Below are positions 23,809 to 32,135 of a stretch of 64,000 bases of DNA, piece after piece (position 1 is the stretch's first letter; the number at the start of each line of letters is the position of its first letter). The DNA is from Luteirhabdus salina (GTDB lineage: Bacteria; Bacteroidota; Bacteroidia; Flavobacteriales; Flavobacteriaceae). Under the pieces are notes generated by a model, which saw only the letters and a list, made by a program, of their open reading frames with translations, searched no databases and had not been told where the DNA came from. The position numbers and the translations under genes were made by a program. The stretch spans positions 687,064 through 751,063 of the forward strand of contig JALAHT010000001.1 of NCBI GenBank assembly GCA_025384855.1, written 5' to 3'.

Positions 23809-23829
23809 CCCTGAGCCTGTCGAAGGGCA
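23809..23829. repeat. REP-like short palindrome
   Basis: The string CCCTGAGCCTGTCGAAGGGC belongs to the same class as the inserts inside island repeats B, C and D (GAGCTCAGGACAGG, TAGTCGAAG). It lies just after the dipeptidase stop. Confidence 0.6.
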
Positions 23830-23889
23830 GTTTTACCATCACTTTACGAAAATGTCTTAGTTTTTCTTGGGTGTTCCCACGCCCAGGGC

Positions 23890-23962
23890 GTGGTCGGGTC
23901 GTCCGCTGTATCTCTCCTCAGCTCCGTTGGAGCCTCGAAGAGGATGCCGCTTCCACCCCTAA
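23890..23962. repeat. Second dispersed repeat family, copy 1
   Basis: A unit with ends CGGGTCGTCCGCTGTATCTC and GAGGATGCCGCTTCCACCC around a GCTCCGTTGGAGC hairpin. A related unit lies at 55775-55880. The intervening DNA differs, so it behaves like an imperfect inverted-repeat element with a variable centre. Confidence 0.6.
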
Positions 23963-23999
23963 CACAAAACGGTTGCAGAATTGAAAATCATGTCAACAA

Positions 24000-24026
24000 A
24001 AAAGCCACCTTTGATAGATGGCTTTT
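24000..24026 (-). terminator. Terminator of phnA-like gene
   Basis: The stem AAAAGCCA/TGGCTTTT with an 11-base loop is followed on the minus strand by a T run. It lies 24 bp past the PhnA stop codon. Confidence 0.75.
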
Positions 24027-24049
24027 CGTAAGCATATTCAATTAGAACA

Positions 24050-24628
24050 TTATATTTTTTTGACGTAATCGGTGATAATAACGATTTGTTGGCCCTCCAC
24101 TTTTCCCTCAATATACTTTTCATTTTCGTGGTCGAGGAAAATGCGTCGCACCGCCGTGCCTTGCTTGGCTACCATGCTCGAGCCCTTCACTTTTAAATCC
24201 TTAATCAACACAACGGAATCGCCGGCTTCAAGAATATTTCCATTGCTATCGCGATGCACTAAGCCCTGTTTAGCCTCGACCCCATCGCCATCAGCTTTGG
24301 CCCACGCTAGTTCCTCTTCCTCCATATACATCATATCGAGTAAGTCTTGTGGCCAACCTTCACTTTTTAACCGCTGTAACATACGCCAAGATAGCACCTT
24401 CACCGCAGGAACGGCACTCCACATACTATCGTTTAGGCAACGCCAATGATTCGGGTCGCGCGCTTCTTCATTTTCAATTTGATGCGCACAGGTTTCACAT
24501 ACCAAAATATGGGCAGCGGCTCCTTCCACTGGAGATTCAGGTATTGAAAATACCTGTAAATGCTCCCCGTTTCCACAGAGTTCGCAACTGTTATTGGCGC
24601 GTTCAAAAAGGGTTTGTTCTAGGCTCAT
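24050..24628 (-). CDS. phnA: PhnA-domain protein
   Basis: 192 residues. An N-terminal zinc ribbon (CELCG at 15-19 and CETCAHQ around 44) is followed by a middle helical part and a C-terminal PhnA domain: HRDSNGNILEAGDSVVLIKDLKVKGSS, then IEGKVEGQQIVIITDYVKK. PhnA-domain proteins are widespread; despite the name they are not generally phosphonate enzymes and their role is uncertain. The gene is monocistronic with its own terminator. Confidence 0.9.
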   Translation of the reverse strand: MSLEQTLFERANNSCELCGNGEHLQVFSIPESPVEGAAAHILVCETCAHQIENEEARDPNHWRCLNDSMWSAVPAVKVLSWRMLQRLKSEGWPQDLLDMMYMEEEELAWAKADGDGVEAKQGLVHRDSNGNILEAGDSVVLIKDLKVKGSSMVAKQGTAVRRIFLDHENEKYIEGKVEGQQIVIITDYVKKI

Positions 24629-24704
24629 GGCATTAAAAATTTCGCCAAAGGTACTTTTTTGACCGTTTCAGCAACCGAAAATATTATTTTTAATTATTCG
24701 ACAG

Positions 24705-24740
24705 TTGTAGAATTAAAAATTTTATTCTATGTTTGTAGAA
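24705..24740 (+). promoter_or_regulatory. Promoter and likely BlaI operator
   Basis: A -33 TTG at 24705 and a -7 box TATGTTTG at 24728-24735 (fits TAnnTTTG) are 20 bp apart. TTGTAGAA occurs twice, at 24705-24712 and 24733-24740. BlaI-type repressors bind TACA/TGTA half-sites, so the repeats overlapping the promoter are likely autoregulatory. Confidence 0.55.
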
Positions 24741-24754
24741 AAAAAATATAGTCT

Positions 24755-25120
24755 ATGTCATTATCCAATGCTGAAGAACAATTGATGCAACTGCTGTGGA
24801 AGCAGCAGCCAGCCAAGATGAAAGAATTGTTGGCCGCCTATCCCGACCCAAAACCTGCTCCTACTACCGTAGCAACCTTATTAAAGCGTATGCAGGATAA
24901 AGGTTTTGTCGACTATGAACAGAAAGGTAGGTCGCGAGAGTATGTAGCGCTGGTGAAAAAGCGTGATTACTTCTCGAAACAGGTGAATGGCATGATCAAG
25001 CATTTCTTTAACGACAGTGCTTCTCAGTTCGCCTCATTTTTTACAAAGGAAACGGATTTGAGTAAGGAAGAATTACAGGAATTGCGTGAAATAATTGATA
25101 AACAGTTAAAAGAATCCTAG
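24755..25120 (+). CDS. blaI: BlaI/MecI/CopY-family transcriptional repressor
   Basis: 121 residues: a winged helix-turn-helix (2-75; EEQLMQLLWKQQPAKMKELL, PAPTTVATLLKRMQDKGFVD, REYVALV) and a C-terminal dimerisation helix pair. Such repressors are inactivated by cleavage when their membrane partner senses a signal. The stop codon is 1 bp before the M56 sensor gene. In Bacteroidota these pairs usually control envelope functions and not beta-lactamase; no lactamase is nearby. Confidence 0.92.
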   Translation: MSLSNAEEQLMQLLWKQQPAKMKELLAAYPDPKPAPTTVATLLKRMQDKGFVDYEQKGRSREYVALVKKRDYFSKQVNGMIKHFFNDSASQFASFFTKETDLSKEELQELREIIDKQLKES

Positions 25121-25121
25121 T

Positions 25122-27116
25122 ATGCTATTCTATTTATTGAAATCGGCCGCCTGTTTGACAATTTTGTTCTTATTCTACAAAGTAGTTTTGGAGAATACTA
25201 GCTTACACGTATTGAAGCGATTCTTTTTATTAGGTAGTGCTATTGCCGCCACCATTATTCCGCTTGTTACGTTTACCGAATATGTGGAAGTTACTCCAAT
25301 GGTCAGCATTCCGGCAACCTCGTATTCCGGAGCAATACCTATTAGCGTTGCAGAACCGACCCCTACAAATTATCTTCCCTATATCTTGCTATCGGTATAC
25401 CTACTTGGCGTTCTCTTTTTCAGTCTGCGGTTTGGTCGGAATCTATGGAGCATCCTACGTTCCATTAGGAATAATGCAGTTTTGAAGAAAGCGTCTATCT
25501 TATATGTCTTGCTTTCCCAAAAGACAACCCCTCATAGCTTCTTCAACTATATTTTCTGCCAGAAATCGACCTATGAGGCTGGACTCATCCCAGATGAAGT
25601 GCTCACGCACGAAAAAGCCCATATTCATCAAAAGCACAGTTGGGATATTATCTTTATTGAAGTATTTCAAATCCTATTTTGGTTTAATCCGTTGTGCCAC
25701 TTCATCAAAAGAAGTATTCGACTAAACCATGAATTTCTAGCCGATGACGCCGTATTAAAACAAGGCGCCGAAACGGCCACCTACCAAAAGATTTTATTGG
25801 ATTTCTCATCAAGATCCGACATGCAGCAACTTGCACATGCCATTAATTATTCATCCATTAAAAAACGCTTCACCCTTATGAAAAAACAAACTTCAAAACG
25901 AGCCGCTTGGATTAAGAGCCTATTGCTTATTCCTTTGGTGGCCTTATTATTATATGGCTTTAGCGAAACGAAACAGGAATATGTCGAAACAGAAACCACT
26001 ACTATCGTTAACAATGATTCAGAGGTATTAACGATAGAAATTAAGAGCAATGACGAACTTGTAATCAATAATAGTGTTTCAAAACTTTCTGAATTAGAAA
26101 GCCTTGTACGTAACAAAAACTTTTCAGCTACAGCGGTCACCCTAGCTTCCGAAGTAAATGTTCCGTTTGCGAAGAGCGTGATTTCTGAATTGGTGCGATT
26201 GGAGAGTTATAGCGGCTTAAGCGTCTGTACTTCCGCCGATAGCAAAGAAACAATGTTATCTAAAGCGGACATGGAGGAGATAATGAGTCCGTTGGGAAAT
26301 ATCGCTAAAAGTGAGGAACAAGCCAGCTCCAAACAACTCGAAATTTTCAACAGGCTTGCAAAAAAATACAATGCTATTCCAATAGAGAATCGAAAAATAG
26401 GTTGGGAAGATTTGAAGAAATTGGAAACAATTTATCACAAAATGAGTGATGACCAAAAAGAAAACGCCCTACCCTTTCCGGAATGCCTTCCCAAAAACAA
26501 AATATCCTGGGAAGTAGGTTATGCAGAGGAATTTACCGAGGGAGCTGCGCGAAATAATAAGCTGAGTTTGGTTATCACTGTAAATATTAGCGAAATCAGA
26601 ATAAATGGAAAACCCACTACCTTAGAGGATTTTGCAAAAGATCTCGACCGTGTAACCAAAAGCTGGAAGCCCGCAGATTATGCGGCTGCGGAGCCATCAA
26701 TTCTTATTGCTAGTACTCCACAAAATTTCCTAAAGAAGTTGGACGCTGAATTTCGTAAGACAAAATTTTCACATATGAAAGGCGGTATGAGCCTACTTCC
26801 CGATCCGCCACCAGCACCTCCAAAACCTGAAAAGGCACCTGATGCACCTACTGCTCCGGCGGCTGAACCAAAAGGCTCGAACGATCGGTACATTCCGAAT
26901 CCACCCCCTCCGCCGCCATCACCTGAACCATTGCCCGCTCCAGATCCGGCTGCGCAAATAATATCACTTGCAAAAAGAGGGGCTATCTTTTATTCGGGAC
27001 CTCATGAAATTAGCAGTGAAGAAGCCATAGAAATGGTACGAAAAGGCAATAATATTTCAATTCAGGTAGAGGAAACCGATTTACCGCGACCCATCGTAAG
27101 ATTAAATAATTGCTAA
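25122..27116 (+). CDS. BlaR1-like M56 membrane metalloprotease sensor
   Basis: 664 residues. Membrane segments at about 5-22, 34-52, 86-104 and 264-281 surround a cytosolic M56 protease domain with HEKAH at 163-167 and the third ligand in LNHEFLADDAV (about Glu204). The periplasmic C-terminal part (282-664) is not a penicillin-binding domain; it has an unassigned middle region and a proline-rich linker (DPPPAPPKPEKAPDAPTAPA and a PPPPPPSPEP run) before a final short domain. So the sensed signal is unknown. It is translated with the BlaI repressor. Confidence 0.88.
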   Translation: MLFYLLKSAACLTILFLFYKVVLENTSLHVLKRFFLLGSAIAATIIPLVTFTEYVEVTPMVSIPATSYSGAIPISVAEPTPTNYLPYILLSVYLLGVLFFSLRFGRNLWSILRSIRNNAVLKKASILYVLLSQKTTPHSFFNYIFCQKSTYEAGLIPDEVLTHEKAHIHQKHSWDIIFIEVFQILFWFNPLCHFIKRSIRLNHEFLADDAVLKQGAETATYQKILLDFSSRSDMQQLAHAINYSSIKKRFTLMKKQTSKRAAWIKSLLLIPLVALLLYGFSETKQEYVETETTTIVNNDSEVLTIEIKSNDELVINNSVSKLSELESLVRNKNFSATAVTLASEVNVPFAKSVISELVRLESYSGLSVCTSADSKETMLSKADMEEIMSPLGNIAKSEEQASSKQLEIFNRLAKKYNAIPIENRKIGWEDLKKLETIYHKMSDDQKENALPFPECLPKNKISWEVGYAEEFTEGAARNNKLSLVITVNISEIRINGKPTTLEDFAKDLDRVTKSWKPADYAAAEPSILIASTPQNFLKKLDAEFRKTKFSHMKGGMSLLPDPPPAPPKPEKAPDAPTAPAAEPKGSNDRYIPNPPPPPPSPEPLPAPDPAAQIISLAKRGAIFYSGPHEISSEEAIEMVRKGNNISIQVEETDLPRPIVRLNNC

Positions 27117-27139
27117 AAATATTGTTTCAGTTAATTGCC

Positions 27140-27166
27140 AACCCTCGATTTATTCGAGGGTTTTTT
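27140..27166 (+). terminator. Terminator of blaI-M56 operon
   Basis: Stem AACCCTCGA/TCGAGGGTT with a five-base loop followed by T residues, 24 bp after the M56 gene stop. Confidence 0.88.
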
Positions 27167-27224
27167 ATGTAACAATCTGAAAATTTTTGCGTTATAGAAT
27201 CTCATCAATCAAACACCTACCGCC

Positions 27225-28325
27225 ATGCTACAACGCTTTTTTATCTTTTGTTCGGGTGCCGATACCGCCATTTTAGACGACTGTTCTCCTGGAGAACGCA
27301 CCAAATATGCAGGAATTGGTGCTACGGTTTTTTTTACGGCCGTTATGGCGACCATAGCTGCTTCCTATGCGCTATTTACCGTATTTGATACTATTCTTAC
27401 ATCGGTATTCTTCGGATTGGTGTGGGGGTTGTTAATCTTTAACCTTGACCGCTTCATCGTTTCCACCATCAAAAAACGCGATAATGTCTTTGATGAATTG
27501 CTTCAGGCGTCGCCACGGATTGCGTTGGCCATCATCATTGCGATTGTAATTTCAAAACCGCTGGAACTCAAGATTTTTGAAAAGGAAATCGATCAAGTGT
27601 TGTTGGAAGAGAAAAACGACATGACCTTGGAGAACAAGGATCAGCTTGCCCTTCAATATACCCCAACAGTAGAAGCATTAAATACAGAAATTGAAGTCTT
27701 AAAGCAAGAAGTAACAGACAAGGAAGCAGGAGTAAACGCGCTCTATGAAACCTATATCGCAGAAGCGGAGGGTAGAAAAGGTACTGAACTAATAGGCAAA
27801 GGGCCTGTTTACAAAGAAAAACGCGAAAAGCATGATGCCGAACTAGCTGCGTTACAACAATTACGGGAAACCAATGCCGATAAAATTGCCGTGCTTGAAG
27901 GTCAGATTGTAGACCTTTCAACAGAGTATCAAGCCAAAGTTGCTGAAACGCAGCCCGTAATTGATGGTTTCGATGGATTGATGGCACGTGTGAATGCCTT
28001 GGACAAATTGCCTTGGCTACCGTCCTTCTTTATTTTTCTATTGTTCTTAGCCATCGAAACGTCTCCTATTTTGGCAAAATTACTATCGCCAAAAGGCGCT
28101 TACGACTTAAAATTGGAGGAACAAGAGAGCGCTTTAAAATCATGGGTACAGCAACAGAAAACCCAGCGCGATGTGTTGGTAGCAACCGACAAGGATGTGA
28201 ACAACAGAGTGTATGCCGATATTGCGGAAGAGCAGGAGTTGTACGACTACAAACGAAGAATTGCTCGAGAGCTGATGCAACAACAGGCCAATGCCTTCTA
28301 CAAAAAACAAAAAAGCGTTTTATAA
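27225..28325 (+). CDS. DUF4407 membrane protein
   Basis: 366 residues. There are two helices at about 27-52 and 54-74, another near 104-120, and one near 262-282, with a long charged coiled coil between about 125 and 245. The opening FFIFCSGADTAILDDCSPGE and the F-N-L-D-R-F-I-V-S-T motif are characteristic of DUF4407. The function is unknown; the coiled coil suggests it organises or contacts other proteins at the inner membrane. Confidence 0.88.
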   Translation: MLQRFFIFCSGADTAILDDCSPGERTKYAGIGATVFFTAVMATIAASYALFTVFDTILTSVFFGLVWGLLIFNLDRFIVSTIKKRDNVFDELLQASPRIALAIIIAIVISKPLELKIFEKEIDQVLLEEKNDMTLENKDQLALQYTPTVEALNTEIEVLKQEVTDKEAGVNALYETYIAEAEGRKGTELIGKGPVYKEKREKHDAELAALQQLRETNADKIAVLEGQIVDLSTEYQAKVAETQPVIDGFDGLMARVNALDKLPWLPSFFIFLLFLAIETSPILAKLLSPKGAYDLKLEEQESALKSWVQQQKTQRDVLVATDKDVNNRVYADIAEEQELYDYKRRIARELMQQQANAFYKKQKSVL

Positions 28326-28394
28326 ATATCTTAAGGATTGGTGCTTTGTAAGTTGAATGGGTTTTTCTAAACTTGTAAGGCTAAATTATACTTC

Positions 28395-29102
28395 TTGCGA
28401 ACCCTACTTAGAAAACATCTTGAACCTTGGGCAGAAAAACATCGCGTTTCATTGAAAGTGATGTTCCCAACCCTTTCGTTCGATTCAATTGCAAGTCCGG
28501 ACATGAGTGCGGGTAGCGATTTTTTTGAAGGCAGCGACAATCATGAAGATTTGGAAACCGCCGGCGCTCGGATTGATGCGTTTCAGAAGGAACACCCAAC
28601 CGCACTTTTGGCCAATGGCTATTTGCAACAGCGGTCCTTTTATGATACGCCAAATTACCAACTCATAACGCCCCAGGGAATCGAATATCGAAATGTTCAC
28701 TTAGGTACCGATTTTTGGATTCCGGCCAGAACGCCACTTCACAGTCCGTTTGATGGTGAAGTTGTTATCTGCAGTGATATTGAAAAACACAAGGACTATG
28801 GTCCGTTGCTTATTCTGAAGCATTCGTTTGCCAATCTTCAATTTTATACCCTCCATGGACATTTGAGCAAAGATTCGCTGACGCTTTCACCAAAGGGAAA
28901 AAAAGTGAAGCAGGGTGAAAAGATCGGCTACATAGGCGATGAAACAGAAAACGGCCATTGGGTACCGCACCTGCATTTCCAGGTCATCACCGACTTGATG
29001 GGGAACACCTTCAACTTTAATGGCACCGCTTTCCGTTCGGAATTGGAAGTGTGGAAAAATATTTGTCCGGATCCCGCTATTTTGTTTGAAGAGGAGTTTT
29101 AG
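28395..29102 (+). CDS. M23-family peptidoglycan metalloendopeptidase
   Basis: 235 residues from TTG at 28395; an ATG at 28461 would shorten it by 22 residues. The LytM/M23 domain is complete: HLGTDFWIPARTPLHSPFDG (H-x3-D), a middle LHGHLS, and HLHFQ near the end, which together bind the catalytic zinc. No signal peptide is visible, so the site of action is unclear; many Flavobacteriaceae have such a cytosolic-looking M23 protein. Confidence 0.88.
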   Translation: MRTLLRKHLEPWAEKHRVSLKVMFPTLSFDSIASPDMSAGSDFFEGSDNHEDLETAGARIDAFQKEHPTALLANGYLQQRSFYDTPNYQLITPQGIEYRNVHLGTDFWIPARTPLHSPFDGEVVICSDIEKHKDYGPLLILKHSFANLQFYTLHGHLSKDSLTLSPKGKKVKQGEKIGYIGDETENGHWVPHLHFQVITDLMGNTFNFNGTAFRSELEVWKNICPDPAILFEEEF

Positions 29103-29157
29103 TGTCAGTTCGAGTGGATTTTGTAGCGCAAAGCGATATCAAAATTTGTATCGAGAA

Positions 29158-29454
29158 CTAATTTCGAAATTTTTTCTTCTTGGCCAAATTTGGCAGTCTA
29201 TCATATTCACCATCAATTAAAGCCTTCTTTTTTGCTCGTGACCATTTCTTGATTTGTTTTTCCCAAGAAATTCCAATTTCTGGATTAGTAAATTCTGCAA
29301 TATAGGACAACAAAACTGGTCTTCTTGAGTAGGTATAAGAAGTAGGGTGTTTCCCAGCATTATGCTCTTCGAATCTTTTATACACGTCGGAAGTAAATCC
29401 TGTATAGTAGGAATTATCGGAACAGGTTAATATATAAACATAAAACACCTTCAT
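29158..29454 (-). CDS. GIY-YIG nuclease-domain protein
   Basis: A 98-residue UvrC/YhbQ-type minimal domain starting at the ATG at 29454: VYILTCSDNSYYTGFTSDVYKRFEEHNAGKH contains the two tyrosine strands and the catalytic Arg and His region, and WEKQIKKWSR carries the conserved Glu/Lys helix. These small proteins are abundant in Bacteroidota and may act on branched or damaged DNA, but their role is not established. Confidence 0.92.
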   Translation of the reverse strand: MKVFYVYILTCSDNSYYTGFTSDVYKRFEEHNAGKHPTSYTYSRRPVLLSYIAEFTNPEIGISWEKQIKKWSRAKKKALIDGEYDRLPNLAKKKKFRN

Positions 29455-29513
29455 CTCCACTAATATACGTCACTTCTCGATACATTCGCCAAAGGCGAAC
29501 ACTCGAAGAGACA

Positions 29514-30404
29514 TCATAACGTCTTAACAATTCCCTCCGCCAATACCTCAGCAGTTTCAGGTTTTTCGCGTAGCCAAATCTCGGGGTCGAGAAACTCCAT
29601 TTCAGAAAGATAACAATCGCCCTGCTCGTCCCATACAATATCCACCCGACCATACACCGGTGGCGTTGGACATTGTGCATTTGCGAATTCAGCAAATTCG
29701 ATTTCCTTTTCTGAAGGTTTATACGAATGTACGGTTCCACCGAAATCATCCTGCACCCTGAAATCGCCCGATTTTGCTTTCTTTAATATGGCATGTGTGT
29801 ATTTTCCATTGAAGACCATCAGCGATGCTTCTCCCTTTGTTTCGATGGTTTCAAAAAAGGGCTGTACTAACATATCGCGTTCCAATAGCAATGACTGAAA
29901 CGTCCGTTCTTTCAATTCCAATTCGTCTTTTAGCACTTTATGGGTGTGAAAAGCAGCAGCGGAAACCGCCGGCTTGATGACCACATTTTGCCATCCTTTT
30001 TCCTTACATATATCAGGAAGTGACCGTCCGCTTCCACTTTCAACAAAAACCGTCGGTACGATTTGAACCCCTTTTTCCTCCAAATCGCGCAAATAAAATT
30101 TATGCCCGTTCCATTTCATCAAGGATAACGGATTAATAATTTGAGTCTTTTCACCTACATTTTCCATCCAATCGGCAAACTCGCGGTAGCGTTCAAAATA
30201 ATCCCACACGGTTCGAATGAGGATTGCATCCGGTTTCGACCAATCGTAATTCAGATTATCCCAAAAGGTGCGTTCTACCGAAACGCCTCGCTTTTCCAAG
30301 GCCGTCTTCAACAATTCATATTCCTTTTTAATATTCGCTACATAAGGGGTAGCTTCGGAAAGGGTATCGTATTTTCGGGCGGTGACCACCGTAATTGACT
30401 TCAT
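29514..30404 (-). CDS. ATP-grasp-domain ligase (RimK/cycloserine-synthase-like)
   Basis: 296 residues from the ATG at 30404. It has an N-terminal pre-ATP-grasp part, then the ATP-grasp fold: VVIKPAVSAAAFHTHKV (nucleotide-binding strand-loop), LVQPFFETIETKGEASLMVF, and VDIVWDEQGDCYLSEMEFLD carrying the metal-binding Asp/Glu residues. The family joins a carboxylate to an amine through an acyl phosphate. The substrate cannot be told from sequence; no biosynthetic genes are adjacent. Confidence 0.85.
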   Translation of the reverse strand: MKSITVVTARKYDTLSEATPYVANIKKEYELLKTALEKRGVSVERTFWDNLNYDWSKPDAILIRTVWDYFERYREFADWMENVGEKTQIINPLSLMKWNGHKFYLRDLEEKGVQIVPTVFVESGSGRSLPDICKEKGWQNVVIKPAVSAAAFHTHKVLKDELELKERTFQSLLLERDMLVQPFFETIETKGEASLMVFNGKYTHAILKKAKSGDFRVQDDFGGTVHSYKPSEKEIEFAEFANAQCPTPPVYGRVDIVWDEQGDCYLSEMEFLDPEIWLREKPETAEVLAEGIVKTL

Positions 30405-30466
30405 CTTCAACAATTTTACGCTAAGCTACAAAATCGTTGTATCTTTCTTCACCTAAACCCAGAGTC

Positions 30467-30901
30467 ATGAAAAAAATTCTTCCGCTACTGTTTTTACTAT
30501 GTATCACCTTCACTTTTGGACAATCGAAATTGGAAGAGGACAATAAAGCAATCCTTGCTGTTATGAAAGCCCAAGAAAAAGCGTGGAGCCAGCACGATCT
30601 GGAAGGTTTTATGCAAGGCTATTGGAAAAGCGATTCCTTAAAATTCTATGGAAAAAGCGGGTTGACAAAAGGGTGGCAACAAACGCTGGATAATTATAAA
30701 AAAGGGTATCCCACTGCTGACGATAGTGGTACTTTGACCTTCACTATAAATGATATTTCTCCGATTTCAGAAGAAAGCTATTGGGTCATGGGAGAATATC
30801 ACCTCAAACGAACGGTAGGCGATGCCAATGGCGTATTTATGATTATTTTCAAGAAGATTGATGGGGAATGGAAAATCGTAGCGGATATGAGTTGTGGGTG
30901 A
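30467..30901 (+). CDS. Secreted SnoaL-like (DUF4440) protein
   Basis: 144 residues from the ATG at 30467, chosen because a signal peptide follows directly (KKILPLLFLLCITFTFGQ). The mature part is a SnoaL/NTF2-like domain: VMKAQEKAWSQHDLEGFMQGYW, ESYWVMGEYHLKRT and FKKIDGEWKIVADMS. Such periplasmic domains bind small ligands and often have no catalytic residues. The promoter region lies between it and the divergent ATP-grasp gene. Confidence 0.85.
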   Translation: MKKILPLLFLLCITFTFGQSKLEEDNKAILAVMKAQEKAWSQHDLEGFMQGYWKSDSLKFYGKSGLTKGWQQTLDNYKKGYPTADDSGTLTFTINDISPISEESYWVMGEYHLKRTVGDANGVFMIIFKKIDGEWKIVADMSCG

Positions 30902-31080
30902 TGTTAGTGAACGGTGAACCGTAAACCGTGAGCGGTGAACTGTGAATTGGACCTTATTCTATAATTTTCACATTCTTGGCTCTTAACACTTCAGTCAATA
31001 GTCGATAGTCTGTAGAAGCAAATGATGAACAGTATATTGTTAGCTTTCTTGCTTCTAAAATCTTTGTAGCTTTGATACTT
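30902..31080. repeat. Low-complexity intergenic train, copy 1
   Basis: Near-periodic GTGAACGGTGAACCG-like units (30906-30950) are followed by the reverse complements of GACTATCGACTATTGACT and AAGAGCCAAGA. The same word set, in the other orientation, fills 55437-56220. No gene is seen. Confidence 0.55.
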
Positions 31081-31139
31081 TGCCGCTCTGCAACTATAAA
31101 CCCGGAAGGTTTTAGGTGCCCTGTGGGTCTAAAAAGCTC

Positions 31140-32135
31140 CTAGTTCCCCTTTATCCGTTCCCATAAATCGCCTAACAGCTGGGCAGCATCGTCACGATTC
31201 TTCGGTTCCTCTTCTACTTCCAATCCCGATTCGGTAGGTTTCAACAGATAGCTAAAGGCATATTTCTTCGCATCTGAATTCACCCCCAACAATCCAAACC
31301 GCAAATCGTTAAAGTAAACATCATCTTCTTTCCGCTGTGCGGTGTACCAACCATTTGAAATCGCTATCAATCGCTGTACTTTGTCTTCATCTTTCAGTTC
31401 TCCTAAAGCTTCATGGTTTTTAGGATGCGGATAAAATGCAATCGGTTTACTGTCGAAAAAAGACCAATCGCCCATCAAGATAGCGTCTTCCGTCATAACA
31501 TTCGCATACCATAAAATAGTGTTCATCGGACTAGGCCGTGTTTCGATTTCGGAATAGGAAATATTCTGTTCTCTCAATGCTTTTTCAAACTTCTGAAAGG
31601 CAATAAATTTGAATACCAACGTCAATGCCAAGTAAGCACTGCTTATAATCAATCCAAGTTTGTTGAAAGTTCGCCGCTTGGCACTCGTTCGCTTTTGAAA
31701 CATCGTAAGGACCAAAAATATCAGGAAAGGCAAGGTGTATAGCGGATCGATGACGAAAATATTCTTATATGCCAAACGGAGGTCGAACGGCCAAAACAGT
31801 TGTGTTCCCCAGGTGGTATGGGCATCGAGTAAGGGATGGGTGACGAAGCATAAAAACCAAAGCCACGACCATTGTTTCCATGAAGCACGCTTCTCCCAAA
31901 GTGACGTAAGCCATCCAAAAAGAAGTCCGAATACTATCGAAAAAACAATGGAATGCGTTAATCCGCGGTGTATTTCTAAGGCCGTAACGGTATCGGCAAA
32001 ATAGCCCGACAAAACATCCAAGTCTGGAATGGTACCCGCAATAGCTCCGTAAAGCATAGCTCTATTACCAATTTTCTTCCCTAATACCGCCTCCCCAACG
32101 GCAGCCCCTAAAACGATTTGTGTGAGTGAATCCAT
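31140..32135 (-). CDS. YdjM-like (DUF457) metal-dependent membrane hydrolase
   Basis: 331 residues. The N-terminal half carries MDSLTQIVLGAAVGEAVLG, a DLDVLS motif, IHRGLTHS and VTHPLLDAHTTWGT, the His/Asp pattern of the YdjM/DUF457 family, embedded in four or five membrane segments to about residue 190. The C-terminal 140 residues are soluble and probably periplasmic or cytosolic. The exact reaction is unknown. It is separated by 0 bp from the MutS-like gene stop-to-start, so the two are cotranscribed. Confidence 0.88.
   Translation of the reverse strand: MDSLTQIVLGAAVGEAVLGKKIGNRAMLYGAIAGTIPDLDVLSGYFADTVTALEIHRGLTHSIVFSIVFGLLFGWLTSLWEKRASWKQWSWLWFLCFVTHPLLDAHTTWGTQLFWPFDLRLAYKNIFVIDPLYTLPFLIFLVLTMFQKRTSAKRRTFNKLGLIISSAYLALTLVFKFIAFQKFEKALREQNISYSEIETRPSPMNTILWYANVMTEDAILMGDWSFFDSKPIAFYPHPKNHEALGELKDEDKVQRLIAISNGWYTAQRKEDDVYFNDLRFGLLGVNSDAKKYAFSYLLKPTESGLEVEEEPKNRDDAAQLLGDLWERIKGN

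Noticed and set aside
24072-24449. Plus-strand frame of 125 codons
   Set aside because: Antisense to the PhnA-domain gene, whose zinc ribbon and PhnA motifs are clear.
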